Origin: Aestuariibaculum suncheonense
Lineage (GTDB): Bacteria > Bacteroidota > Bacteroidia > Flavobacteriales > Flavobacteriaceae
Length of the DNA: 64,000 nt
Assembly (NCBI RefSeq): GCF_014596935.1
Contig: NZ_JACVXC010000004.1
Coordinates: forward strand, 1-64,000
Direction of reading: 5' to 3'
Under the pieces are notes generated by a model that saw only the letters and a program-made list of their open reading frames with translations, was not told the origin of the DNA and did not search any database. Below, piece after piece: positions 16,486 through 24,670 of this stretch. The stretch's first letter is position 1. Each line of letters begins with the position of its first letter. The position numbers and the translations under genes are program-made.

Positions 16486-17772
16486 CTAAAGTGTCTTTGC
16501 TACTTTATTTACCGCATTGATGGTGAAATCTAAATCTTCATAAGTTAAAGCGTCGGTTATAAACCAGGTTTCAAAAGCACTTGGTGCAATATAAACACCT
16601 TCATTTAACAATCCGTGGAAGAACTTCTTAAACGTTTCGTTATTTCCTTTGGCTGCCGTTGTAAAATCAACCACAGGTGTTTCATCAAAATGCACAGAAA
16701 TCATAGAACCAACACGGTTAATAGTGTATGTAATGTTGTTATCTGTTAAAACTTTATCAATACCTTTATGTAAATATGCTGTCTTCTCTTCCAGACGTGT
16801 AAAAATCTCAGGATCGGCATTCAATGCTCTTAACATCGCCAGACCAGCAGCCATTGCTAAAGGGTTTCCGCTTAATGTTCCGGCTTGATACACAGGTCCA
16901 ATAGGTGCTAAATAATTCATGATTTCATTTCTGGCTGCAAAAGCTCCTACCGGAAGACCTCCTCCAATCACTTTTCCAAAACAAACGATATCTGCTTTAA
17001 TTCCAAATAACTCCTGAGCACCTCCTTTAGCCAAACGGAAACCCGTCATAACCTCATCGAAAATCAACAAAATATTGTTTTCATCACAAAGCACTCTAAG
17101 CTTATTTAAAAAATCGTTTTGCGGCGGTACACAGCCCATATTTCCAGCTACAGGCTCTATAATAATACAAGCAATTTCGTTTGGGTTCGCTGCAATCAAT
17201 TCCTTTACATTATCAATATCATTATAAGTTGCCAATAATGTATCCTTTGCGGTTCCTTGTGTTACTCCAGGACTGTTTGGTGTCCCAAAAGTACTGGCTC
17301 CACTACCCGCCTGGATTAAAAATGAATCGCTATGCCCATGATAACAACCGGCAAATTTTATAATCTTATCTTTTCCGGTGAATCCACGAGCCAGTCTAAC
17401 AGCACTCATACAAGCTTCAGTTCCTGAATTAACAAATCGTATTTTATCAATATTTGGCACCATAGAAACGGCTAATTCGGCAATTTGCGTTTCAATTTCA
17501 GTTGGCATTCCAAAAGAGGTTCCTTTTTTAGCTTTTTCAACTACGGCATCAACAACCGGTTGATACGCGTGACCTAAAATCATAGGTCCCCAAGAATTTA
17601 TATAGTCTATAAGTTTATTACCATCTTCATCATACAAATACGCGCCTTTAGCTTCTTTAGCGAAAAGTGGTGTTCCCCCAACACCTTTAAAAGCTCTTAC
17701 CGGTGAATTCACCCCTCCGGGAATTACCTGTTCCGCCTCGGCAAATAATGCGCTACTGCGTTTATAAATCAT
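16486..17772 (-). CDS. hemL: Glutamate-1-semialdehyde 2,1-aminomutase
   Basis: HemL is the PLP enzyme that converts glutamate-1-semialdehyde to 5-aminolevulinate in the C5 route to haem. The 428-residue length is standard. Diagnostic segments are [16 protein letters not shown] (18-33), NSGTEA (115-120), the PLP aspartate in FDEVMTGFR (238-246) and the PLP lysine Lys267 in [15 protein letters not shown]. It is last in a minus-strand operon, 14 bp after the glucosaminidase-LysM gene. The operon mixes haem synthesis, cell-wall turnover and sulphur amino acid metabolism, with no obvious single theme. Confidence 0.97.
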   Translation of the reverse strand: MIYKRSSALFAEAEQVIPGGVNSPVRAFKGVGGTPLFAKEAKGAYLYDEDGNKLIDYINSWGPMILGHAYQPVVDAVVEKAKKGTSFGMPTEIETQIAELAVSMVPNIDKIRFVNSGTEACMSAVRLARGFTGKDKIIKFAGCYHGHSDSFLIQAGSGASTFGTPNSPGVTQGTAKDTLLATYNDIDNVKELIAANPNEIACIIIEPVAGNMGCVPPQNDFLNKLRVLCDENNILLIFDEVMTGFRLAKGGAQELFGIKADIVCFGKVIGGGLPVGAFAARNEIMNYLAPIGPVYQAGTLSGNPLAMAAGLAMLRALNADPEIFTRLEEKTAYLHKGIDKVLTDNNITYTINRVGSMISVHFDETPVVDFTTAAKGNNETFKKFFHGLLNEGVYIAPSAFETWFITDALTYEDLDFTINAVNKVAKTL

Positions 17773-17786
17773 ATCTCTTTATTATT

Positions 17787-18599
17787 TTAATTTGTTGAAA
17801 TCAGCAATTCCTGACCAATACTGATGTTAGTGCCGTTTAATCCGTTTAATCGCTGAATATTTTGCACCGAGGTATTATAACGTTTAGAAATAGAATACAA
17901 GGTATCTCCCTTACTTACGGTATGCACGGTATTATTATTTTGTATATCTTCTTTTGAATAATCAATACGTTCGTAAGCTGTTCCTAAAACTTCTTCGTCG
18001 TATTTATGTAAATCGTAACGTTCAATTAAACTGATTAATTTATCCGGATATTTTCTATCGGTAGCGTAACCCGCAGCTTTAAGTCCGCGAGCCCAGGCTT
18101 TATAATCGCCAGGTTTTTGTTTGAATAAATCGGCGTATCGTTTTCTCTCTGTTAGAAACAAGGAGTGATCTCTGAATGAATATTTTGCATCTATATATTT
18201 TCTGAAACATTCCTGATCTTTATCATCATCATGATAAATTCTGGCACCTGTCCACTCATGACATTTAATCCCAAAGTGGTTATTAGCCTCTACCGATAAA
18301 CGACCATTTCCCGATCCAGACTCTAAAATACCTTGTGCTAAAGTGATACTCGCCGGAATGTTATACAATTGCATTTCGGTTTTTGCAATGTCTTTATAGG
18401 TGTCGATATATTTTTCGGTATCACTGGCATAAACTTTGGTTTCAACTGGTTTTGTCTCAACCGGCTTAGGTGTTTCACGTTCTTTAGCTATAACACGTTC
18501 GGTGGTAGGCCTTGTTCGTTTTGTTGTCGTAGCAACCTTTTTACTTTTACAACTTGTTAGTATAGCCAACAGACCTAATACAACCCAAAATTTATTCAT
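17787..18599 (-). CDS. Glucosaminidase-LysM lipoprotein
   Basis: This 270-residue lipoprotein (LAILTSC, Cys17) has a low-complexity linker (about 20-55), a glucosaminidase domain (about 65-205; QGILESGSGNGRL holds the likely catalytic Glu, followed by NNHFGIKCHEWTG) and a single C-terminal LysM domain (about 222-267; VSKGDTLYSISKRYNTSVQNI). It should cleave N-acetylglucosaminyl bonds in peptidoglycan while anchored to a membrane and bound to the wall. It lies 2 bp after the PLP deaminase-like gene and 14 bp before hemL. Confidence 0.92.
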   Translation of the reverse strand: MNKFWVVLGLLAILTSCKSKKVATTTKRTRPTTERVIAKERETPKPVETKPVETKVYASDTEKYIDTYKDIAKTEMQLYNIPASITLAQGILESGSGNGRLSVEANNHFGIKCHEWTGARIYHDDDKDQECFRKYIDAKYSFRDHSLFLTERKRYADLFKQKPGDYKAWARGLKAAGYATDRKYPDKLISLIERYDLHKYDEEVLGTAYERIDYSKEDIQNNNTVHTVSKGDTLYSISKRYNTSVQNIQRLNGLNGTNISIGQELLISTN

Positions 18600-18601
18600 T
18601 A

Positions 18602-19516
18602 TTATATTTCTATTAATGGTAAACGTTTCTTTTTTAACACCTGATTCATTCCTGTAATACCCTGTAAACCTCCTGTGTGAATTGCCAGAATTTTAGAGCC
18701 TTCAGGAAAATAGCTTTTGCCAATTAAATCGTGAATTCCGAACATCATTTTTCCGGTATAAACAGGATCTAAAGACACCTGATATTGGTCTTTAAATTCG
18801 TTTATAAAATTCACTAATTCCTCATTTATTTTGGCATAACCTCCAAAATGATAATCGATTATCAATTCCCAATTACTTTTAGACACAAATTTACTAATAT
18901 CTTCCTGTAAAAAATCACCTTTTAAAGCAGGAAATCCTAAAACTTGTTGACCGGGTTTTGAACAATTTATCAATCCGGAAATGGTACCTCCGGTTCCAAC
19001 GGCACAACAAATATAATCGAACTCTTCATCCTCCTCGGTTAAAATTTCTTCGCAACCTTTTATGGCTAAGTCATTTGTTCCTCCTTCAGGCACTAAATAA
19101 AAGTTTCCAAATTTATTTTTTAACTTGTTAATAAATTCTTCCGAGGTCTTTTCTCTATACACGTCTCTGCTTACAAATTCAAACTGCATACCGCAAGCTT
19201 TCGCATAGCACAACGTAGCATTACTTTCAATTTTATCTTCCAGCTCCTCTCCTCGAATCACTCCTATCGTTTCAAAACCGAACAATTTTCCGGCCGAAGC
19301 GACCGCTGCAATATGATTAGAAAAAGCCCCGCCAAAAGTTAACAAGGTTTTTAATCCTAACCGATTCGCTTCAAGAATATTGTACTTCAGTTTTCTATAT
19401 TTGTTCCCCGAAACAAATTCATGAATCCGGTCTTCTCGCTTTATAAACACCTCTATTCCCCTGCTATTAGGAATTTCAATTTTCTGATTAACGCTTTGAT
19501 TTAGTTGAAATATCAT
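18602..19516 (-). CDS. ACC deaminase / D-cysteine desulfhydrase family PLP enzyme
   Basis: This 304-residue fold-type II PLP enzyme shows the family motif SGNKYRKLKYN, with Lys39 as the likely PLP lysine, and SNHIAAVASAG (Ser65-Asn66-His67), the catalytic surround. The Gly-rich phosphate loop CAVGTGGTISG and the late IHTGGLQGITGM motif are also typical. Bacterial members described as ACC deaminase are usually D-cysteine desulfhydrases, so release of sulphide and pyruvate from D-cysteine is the better guess. Its start overlaps the end of the upstream HExxH gene by 29 bp, indicating translational coupling. Confidence 0.88.
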   Translation of the reverse strand: MIFQLNQSVNQKIEIPNSRGIEVFIKREDRIHEFVSGNKYRKLKYNILEANRLGLKTLLTFGGAFSNHIAAVASAGKLFGFETIGVIRGEELEDKIESNATLCYAKACGMQFEFVSRDVYREKTSEEFINKLKNKFGNFYLVPEGGTNDLAIKGCEEILTEEDEEFDYICCAVGTGGTISGLINCSKPGQQVLGFPALKGDFLQEDISKFVSKSNWELIIDYHFGGYAKINEELVNFINEFKDQYQVSLDPVYTGKMMFGIHDLIGKSYFPEGSKILAIHTGGLQGITGMNQVLKKKRLPLIEI

Positions 19517-19844
19517 GACGGCGAAGATACTTTAAAAAACTCCAAAATGGGCGACGGTTTAAATAATCTAAATCGGCTTCACAAACAAAAGCTTCCCTTT
19601 CAAATGAAATATTTTTATAAGCTAAATACCTGGTTTTGTACTGATAAAAACGGATTAAAAATTCAACACCATAAAGGACATAAAAAAACAAAATCAACAA
19701 CTCTAATTGCTGTTTTAAATGAATTTTTTCATGATTCATAAACACCCTGTCTAACTTTAAATATCCATCTTTTATAAACACAAAAGGGAACAAGGTGATT
19801 CCTGAATAGCCTTTTGGAACCATGTATTTTGAAACTAATATCAT
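19488..19844 (-). CDS. Small HExxH-motif protein
   Basis: This 118-residue protein carries NHEKIHLKQQLELL, an exact HExxH zinc-peptidase motif (about residues 37-41), followed by a hydrophobic helix (LLILFFYVLYGVEFLIRF) and then SFEREAFVCEADLDYL, whose acidic residues could give a third metal ligand. It thus looks like a minimal membrane-associated metalloprotease-like fold, smaller than characterised families. It leads a minus-strand operon with a TATTTTTG promoter box 23 bases upstream. Enzymatic activity is not established. Confidence 0.65.
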   Translation of the reverse strand: MILVSKYMVPKGYSGITLFPFVFIKDGYLKLDRVFMNHEKIHLKQQLELLILFFYVLYGVEFLIRFYQYKTRYLAYKNISFEREAFVCEADLDYLNRRPFWSFLKYLRRHDISTKSKR

Positions 19845-19866
19845 ATCAACCGTCTGTGAACATTAT

Positions 19867-19874
19867 CAAAAATA
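19867..19874 (-). promoter_or_regulatory. Promoter -7 box for the HExxH-to-hemL operon
   Basis: The minus strand reads TATTTTTG; the predicted start near 19860 gives a leader of about 16 bases. The divergent DUF5522 promoter box lies 23 bp away. Confidence 0.5.
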
Positions 19875-19896
19875 TTACAAATCTCATAAAATCTAG

Positions 19897-19904
19897 TACT
19901 TTTG
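19897..19904 (+). promoter_or_regulatory. Promoter -7 box for the DUF5522 gene
   Basis: TACTTTTG is followed by seven bases and then the ATG at 19912, so the predicted leader is about one base long. Confidence 0.5.
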
Positions 19905-19911
19905 CAGCGAT

Positions 19912-20076
19912 ATGAAGAAAATTATTCCCATTGAAGAAGGCGATTATTATCTAACCCCTGAAGGCTATCGCTGTTTTACCGAACAATACCACTTAAAACG
20001 TGGGTATTGTTGTGAAAGTGGTTGCAGACATTGCCCATATGGTTACAACACTAAAACCAATAAACAACAACGCTAA
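19912..20076 (+). CDS. DUF5522 family cysteine-rich mini-protein
   Basis: A 54-residue protein with the pattern TPEGYRCFTEQYHLKRG then CCESGCRHCPYGY. Cysteines 21, 33, 34, 38 and 41 are conserved in the DUF5522 family and could bind a metal such as zinc or iron. It is found as a short stand-alone protein in many Bacteroidota and as a domain elsewhere; its role is unknown. It has its own nearly leaderless promoter and is divergent from the HExxH operon. Confidence 0.88.
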   Translation: MKKIIPIEEGDYYLTPEGYRCFTEQYHLKRGYCCESGCRHCPYGYNTKTNKQQR

Positions 20077-20227
20077 CCTCTACCTTCTAAAAACCAATTA
20101 CTTGGTACGATTCTTGATGCTTTTATATAATTAAACTGACATATAAGGTTGTGTTAAAACCCATACTTTATTTAAATTATTAGCTTTTAGTTTATTAAAT
20201 TTACTATAACCATAAAAAAATTGCATC

Positions 20228-20797
20228 ATGAAACATGTACTAAAAATTGTTCCGCTATTGGCTCTCCTCTTTATTGTGACTTCCTGTAGTTCTATTAAGG
20301 TGGCGACAGATTACGATAAAAATGCCAATTTTACAAGCTACAAAACCTTTGCGTTTTATAAAACAGGAATTGATAAAGCTGAAATTAACGATTTAGATAA
20401 ACGCCGAATTTTACGTGCTATTGAAGCCGAACTACTAGCTAAAGGATTCACTAAATCTGATAACCCGGATTTACTGGTTAGTCTTTTTACGAAATCTAAT
20501 CAGCGTGTCGATGTGTATAACAACGCTTGGGGCTACGGTGCCTGGGGTTGGGGCGGTTGGGGTCCTTATGGTGCTGGTTTCGGTCCGGGTTGGGGCTGGG
20601 GATGGAATCAACCTACAGCAACAACCAGTACAGAAGGTGTTTTATATATTGATTTGATTGATGCTGCTAAAAAAGAACTGGTTTGGCAAGGTATGGGCAC
20701 CGGATACTTAACACAGAATATGGAAAAGAAAGAAGCTCTCATAAAAGAGTTTGTAGCCGAAATATTAGCTGAATACCCTCCAGGATCAAAAAAATAA
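20228..20797 (+). CDS. DUF4136 lipoprotein with a Gly/Trp-rich insert
   Basis: This 189-residue lipoprotein (FIVTSC, Cys20) has the DUF4136 start (KVATDYDKNANFTSYKTFAF) and the usual end (LVWQGMGTGYL…). Between them, at about residues 98-122, lies a loop made almost only of Gly, Trp, Tyr and Pro (WGYGAWGWGGWGPYGAGFG…), as in several flavobacterial members. It is presumably anchored to the outer membrane. The function of the family is not known. It is monocistronic, with a strong terminator 8 bases after the stop. Confidence 0.88.
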   Translation: MKHVLKIVPLLALLFIVTSCSSIKVATDYDKNANFTSYKTFAFYKTGIDKAEINDLDKRRILRAIEAELLAKGFTKSDNPDLLVSLFTKSNQRVDVYNNAWGYGAWGWGGWGPYGAGFGPGWGWGWNQPTATTSTEGVLYIDLIDAAKKELVWQGMGTGYLTQNMEKKEALIKEFVAEILAEYPPGSKK

Positions 20798-20805
20798 TTA
20801 TTATT

Positions 20806-20835
20806 AAAAAAGCAACTTCATAAAGTTGCTTTTTT
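20806..20835 (+). terminator. Terminator after the DUF4136 gene
   Basis: AAAAAAGCAACTT and AAGTTGCTTTTTT form a perfect 13-bp stem around CATA, ending in a T run. Confidence 0.9.
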
Positions 20836-20909
20836 GTTTTATTTAACATCGGTCTTTCTTGCTTGTTTTCTATTATTTGTATCTTTATTTCACAACTAAA
20901 ACGAAAAAC

Positions 20910-22670
20910 ATGACATTAAATACTATTGAGTCTAATCCTATTCTAGATCGCTTACCCAAGCATCTCTTACAATATATCAAACCTCAAAATTACAATCACT
21001 ACTCAGCCATCGATCAGGCGGTTTGGCGTTATGTGATGCGTAAAAATGTAGACTTTTTAAGTTCTGTAGCACATAATTCATACCTGGAAGGCTTAAAACA
21101 AACCGGTATTTCCATTGATAGTATCCCAAACATGTACGGCATGAATCGTATTTTAAAAAATATAGGTTGGGCTGCCGTTGCAGTAGACGGATTTATTCCT
21201 CCCAATGCCTTTATGGAATTTCAGGCTTACAATGTTTTAGTTATTGCGAGCGACATCAGACAATTGGAACATATTGAATACACACCTGCGCCTGACATTA
21301 TTCACGAGGGTGCCGGCCATGCCCCTATTATTGCGAATCCGGAATACGCAGAATATTTGCGTCGGTTTGGAGAGATAGGTTGTAAAGCCATTTCGTCGGC
21401 TAAAGATTATGAACTTTATGAAGCCGTCAGACATTTATCTATTATAAAAGAGGCCCCTAATTCATCAGAAGAAGCCATTGCACAAGCCGAAAAGCATGTT
21501 GAAGAATTACAACAAAACATGGGTGAACCGAGTGAAATGGCGCTGATTAGAAATTTGCATTGGTGGACTGTGGAATACGGCTTAATAGGCACTGTTGAAA
21601 ACCCAAAAATTTATGGAGCCGGGCTGTTATCGTCCATTGGAGAAAGTTCCTGGTGTATGACTCATGCCGTAAAAAAACTGCCGTATACCATTGAAGCCAC
21701 TTATCAGGATTTCGATATTACCAAACCGCAACCTCAACTTTATGTTACGCCAAATTTCGCACATTTAAGTCTGGTTTTAGAGACCTTCGCCAATACCATG
21801 GCATTACGTAAAGGCGGGCTTATGGGTGTTAATAAATTAATTGCTTCAAACGCTTTAGGAACTATAGAATTGAGTACCGGTATTCAAATTTCCGGGGTGC
21901 TTAGTGAAGTTATAGAAGACAACGGCTTACCGATTTACATTCAAACTACAGGTCCTTCGGCTCTAGCCTATCGAGAAAAAGAACTCGTGGGTCATGGTAC
22001 ACTTACGCATAGCAAAGGATTTGGTTCGCCTATTGGGAAACTGAAAGGTATCAATCTCGCTATTGAAGACATGAGCCCCAGAGATTTAAAAGCTTATAAT
22101 ATTTTTGAAGAAGAAGTCGTAACACTAGAATTTGAAGGCGATATTATCGTTTCTGGTGAAATCATAACAGGGAAACGTAACCTGCAAGGAAAAATCATTC
22201 TAATTAGTTTTAAAAACTGTACAGTAACACATCACTGTAAAGTATTATTTAAACCGGAATGGGGCGTTTATGATATGGCTGTTGGAAAATCGGTAGTTTC
22301 AGCTTTTTCAGGGCCAGCCGACTTAAACAGTTTCGATTTGATTACGCACAAACCAACATCTGAAACCATTCATATTAAAAAATCGGCAGACCAATTAAAA
22401 CTAGAAGGGCTTTATCAACAGGTTCGTGATTACCGGGAAGGCAACAATAAAACTATTTCACGTACTAAAGTTTTGGATGAACTCATTGAAAACTTCCCTA
22501 ACGATTGGCTACTACCTATTGAACTTTATGAATTAGCTTTCAAAGGTAATGAATCGGTGTTATGCGAACGCATCTTGAATCATTTAGAGCACATCAAACA
22601 GAACAGACCACAAGTAGGCAAACTAATTGATGACGGTCTTGAAATTATTAAAAATACAGTAAACGTATAA
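20910..22670 (+). CDS. Aromatic amino acid hydroxylase (phenylalanine 4-monooxygenase type)
   Basis: This 586-residue iron- and pterin-dependent hydroxylase has ligands His132 and His137 in IIHEGAGHAP and Glu222 in WWTVEYGLIG. The block YTPAPDIIHE is the usual TPEPD region before the ligands, and SSIGESSW lies near the substrate site. The start was set at the ATG at 20910; an upstream TTG frame would add 17 residues without homology. The catalytic region ends by about residue 340. About 240 more residues (…VVTLEFEGDIIVSGEIITGKRNLQG…) follow, a long C-terminal extension also known in Bacillus and Bacteroidota enzymes. It ends directly against the convergent crotonase gene. Confidence 0.9.
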   Translation: MTLNTIESNPILDRLPKHLLQYIKPQNYNHYSAIDQAVWRYVMRKNVDFLSSVAHNSYLEGLKQTGISIDSIPNMYGMNRILKNIGWAAVAVDGFIPPNAFMEFQAYNVLVIASDIRQLEHIEYTPAPDIIHEGAGHAPIIANPEYAEYLRRFGEIGCKAISSAKDYELYEAVRHLSIIKEAPNSSEEAIAQAEKHVEELQQNMGEPSEMALIRNLHWWTVEYGLIGTVENPKIYGAGLLSSIGESSWCMTHAVKKLPYTIEATYQDFDITKPQPQLYVTPNFAHLSLVLETFANTMALRKGGLMGVNKLIASNALGTIELSTGIQISGVLSEVIEDNGLPIYIQTTGPSALAYREKELVGHGTLTHSKGFGSPIGKLKGINLAIEDMSPRDLKAYNIFEEEVVTLEFEGDIIVSGEIITGKRNLQGKIILISFKNCTVTHHCKVLFKPEWGVYDMAVGKSVVSAFSGPADLNSFDLITHKPTSETIHIKKSADQLKLEGLYQQVRDYREGNNKTISRTKVLDELIENFPNDWLLPIELYELAFKGNESVLCERILNHLEHIKQNRPQVGKLIDDGLEIIKNTVNV

Positions 22671-23423
22671 TTATTTAAATCGTTGTAAAGTGTCTTTGGT
22701 GAACTTGCTCAAAACAAGTCTTCCGCTAATTTTAGCGCGTTCGGCAAGTAAGGTATCCCAGTTTTCAGTATGTTCCCAAAGTACTTTCTTCATTTGTTGC
22801 AGAGCTTCCGGATTATAGCTTGCTAATTTTTCTGCAAAGTTTTCAACCGCTTTATCTAAAGCAGAAATATCATCAAACACTTCTGCAAAAAGTCCGTTAG
22901 TTTTTGCCCATTCTGAAGTAAAAAAAGTTTCCGCATTCAAGGTCATATGTGACATTGCATTTAAACCTATTCGTCTGCTAACCGCAGGTTCTATAACAAA
23001 CGGACCAATACCAATACTTAATTCACTCAGCTTAACAGATGCAAATTGAGTTGCAAAGCAATAATCGGTTGCCGCAGCTAAACCAACGCCTCCTCCAACG
23101 GTTTTACCTTGCACCCGGCCTACTATAAGCTTAGGACATTTACGCATCGTATTAATCACTTTCGCAAAACCAGAAAAAAATTGTTCTCCGGTTTCAGCAT
23201 CTTCAATTGCAATTAATTCATTAAAACTGGCACCGGCACAAAAAGTTCTGTCACCACCACTTTTTAAAACCAGAACAGCAATTCTTTCATCTGTTCCAGC
23301 TTTTACAATCGTGTCTTCTAATTGTAACAACACCTCACTTGGCATAGCGTTGTGCTGCGGATGATAAAATTCGATATATCCTACCTTATTTTTGACTTCT
23401 AAAGTTACGTAAGCTTGATTCAT
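22671..23423 (-). CDS. Enoyl-CoA hydratase/isomerase (crotonase) family protein
   Basis: This 250-residue crotonase has the two oxyanion-hole segments: GGDRTFCAGASFNEL (about 54-68) and RVQGKTVGGGVGLAAATD (about 101-118), the latter with the GGG turn. The acidic residues used by true hydratases are not obvious at the usual positions (SELSIGIGPFVIEPAVSRRIG has Glu residues but in a different spacing), so it may be an isomerase or thioesterase-like member. It converges on the hydroxylase gene with no bases between the two stop codons. A joint role in phenylacetate or aromatic breakdown is possible but unproven. Confidence 0.85.
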   Translation of the reverse strand: MNQAYVTLEVKNKVGYIEFYHPQHNAMPSEVLLQLEDTIVKAGTDERIAVLVLKSGGDRTFCAGASFNELIAIEDAETGEQFFSGFAKVINTMRKCPKLIVGRVQGKTVGGGVGLAAATDYCFATQFASVKLSELSIGIGPFVIEPAVSRRIGLNAMSHMTLNAETFFTSEWAKTNGLFAEVFDDISALDKAVENFAEKLASYNPEALQQMKKVLWEHTENWDTLLAERAKISGRLVLSKFTKDTLQRFK

Positions 23424-23458
23424 GGGTTTACCTTTTCAGGATGAAGATACACAAAAAA

Positions 23459-24073
23459 CTAAAGTTTCAAATTTTTAAGTCCGTCGCTTTTAAGAATTGG
23501 CGAGTTATCATATTGTAGTGTCCACCCTAAAGAATTGGTTAAAATATAGAGTTTAGATAATTCACTTACCAATCTGTTCTTAGCATTTTCCTTAATTTCT
23601 GAAGCTTCAATCTTCTCCTTCAAAGATTTATTAACAATGTTTTTTATGGAATTATAATCTTTCGCTTCAAAAGGATTGAAAAATCCAAACTGAACATCGT
23701 AATATTCTATATCAGGATAAATTTTAACTTCTTCTTCCGGAATTCTTAAAATGGTTAAAATTTTATGTTCTTCATCAATTTCAAACTCCAGCTTACTTAA
23801 ATCGTATGCCACGGTAACATCGGCATTAACGACAACCAACGCCGTTTTTTCAGAAGTAAAATAATCGCCTAATATTTCTTTAGAATTTTTGTAGTTGTAA
23901 ATTTCACTAAAACGTCCTTCGGTAACCACCAATTTACCTACATTTTTAATTTCCTTTTCAATTAGGGCACTATGCTCCTTAAGCGTTATTTCTTCCTGAC
24001 GCTTATCTTCACAATACTTAATAACCAATAAAACGAATAGAGTAATAAAGACTCCCAATAATATTTTTCGCAT
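23459..24073 (-). CDS. DUF4230 family membrane-anchored protein
   Basis: The 204-residue protein has a single N-terminal transmembrane helix (about 4-21) followed by an extracytoplasmic domain of the DUF4230 type (VGKLVVTEGRFSEIYNYKNS…LVVVNADVTVAYDLSKLEFEID…). The family is widespread and uncharacterised. Transcription may start at 24199 and pass the hairpin at 24141-24178, which would act as an attenuator, or a nearer promoter may exist that I cannot see. Confidence 0.85.
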   Translation of the reverse strand: MRKILLGVFITLFVLLVIKYCEDKRQEEITLKEHSALIEKEIKNVGKLVVTEGRFSEIYNYKNSKEILGDYFTSEKTALVVVNADVTVAYDLSKLEFEIDEEHKILTILRIPEEEVKIYPDIEYYDVQFGFFNPFEAKDYNSIKNIVNKSLKEKIEASEIKENAKNRLVSELSKLYILTNSLGWTLQYDNSPILKSDGLKNLKL

Positions 24074-24133
24074 GTCTAAAATTAAATATTATTTTAGAAA
24101 TACATCATAGCTGGTTACGAAATATTTGGGCAA

Positions 24134-24178
24134 AAAAAATACATTAGTTTTCTTCGACATATAAAGCCTAACTAATGT
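24134..24178 (-). ncRNA. Candidate small RNA or attenuator, hairpin copy 1
   Basis: On the minus strand ACATTAGTT and AACTAATGT enclose a loop of about 20 bases (AGGCTTTATATGTCGAAGAA), followed by a run of eight T. A TATCTTTG promoter box at 24199-24206 would start a transcript near 24192, giving an RNA of about 58 nt. It could be free-standing or a leader of the DUF4230 gene. The loop sequence is conserved in copy 2. Confidence 0.45.
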
Positions 24179-24198
24179 AATTTTGATTAATAGCAGTA

Positions 24199-24206
24199 CA
24201 AAGATA
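24199..24206 (-). promoter_or_regulatory. Promoter -7 box upstream of hairpin copy 1
   Basis: The minus strand reads TATCTTTG, an exact TAnnTTTG match, ending about 20 bases before the hairpin. Confidence 0.4.
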
Positions 24207-24262
24207 GAAGTGTAATTTAGAAATTAGATTAAGTAAACATCATGCTTATTTTAATTTAAAAT

Positions 24263-24270
24263 TAACTTTG
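24263..24270 (+). promoter_or_regulatory. Plus-strand -7 box with no obvious gene
   Basis: TAACTTTG matches TAnnTTTG and is followed by a gene-leader-like stretch and ATGAAAAAC at 24301, but the frame closes after nine codons inside hairpin copy 2. It may be a decayed gene start. Confidence 0.3.
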
Positions 24271-24303
24271 CTTTATACATCTCTAACTAATAAAATTAAG
24301 ATG

Positions 24304-24346
24304 AAAAACATTAGTTTTCCTTCGACATAAAAAGCCTAACTAATGT
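24304..24346 (-). repeat. Hairpin element copy 2
   Basis: Same stem as copy 1 (ACATTAGTT / AACTAATGT) and a loop differing by one insertion and one base; on the minus strand it ends in a short T run. The copies are about 167 bp apart in the same orientation. Confidence 0.6.
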
Positions 24347-24443
24347 AAAAAATCAACTAATTCTAAACAGTTGTAAAATTACATAGTTTATGACCAACGA
24401 CTATTACGCCTAAGTTATAAAATAGTTATTCGTATTTAAACAG

Positions 24444-24493
24444 AAAAAACATCAATTGTGTAATCGTCTTACCGATTATTACAATTGATGTTT
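24444..24493 (-). terminator. Terminator after the GSCFA gene
   Basis: AAACATCAATTGT…CGATTA pairs with TAATCG…ACAATTGATGTTT, a long stem of about 19 bp with one bulge, followed on the minus strand by six T. It lies 180 bases beyond the GSCFA stop. Confidence 0.8.
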
Positions 24494-24670
24494 CTAATAT
24501 GAATTGATTAATAGCCTAATAAAATTAGTTTATTTTGTAACATCCCTAAGAACTTTTCGATGAAGTGTTATAAAAAAAGACCATCCGCAAAAATTTTAAC
24601 TACTTGTTTTACAAAGGATTAACACTAGAGTTTTATCCTACACAATCAATAGGGTTTATACTATTAAATT

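Larger units (their letters stand above)
24074..24670. other. Non-coding intergenic block
   Basis: About 600 bp without a gene. It holds two copies of one hairpin element (24141-24178 and 24308-24346), TAnnTTTG boxes on both strands (minus 24199-24206, plus 24263-24270) and a terminator for the GSCFA gene (24444-24493). On the plus strand a nine-codon frame (MKNISFPST) starts at 24301 in the second repeat; it is too short to judge. Confidence 0.6.

Noticed and set aside
20859-20909. Longer start (TTG) for the aromatic amino acid hydroxylase
   Set aside because: The extra 17 residues are hydrophobic and unlike the family N-terminus; the ATG at 20910 fits the normal length.
24301-24330. Nine-codon leader peptide (MKNISFPST) at the second hairpin copy
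   Set aside because: It is too short and lies within the repeat; a promoter box upstream on the plus strand exists, but no downstream gene follows on that strand.
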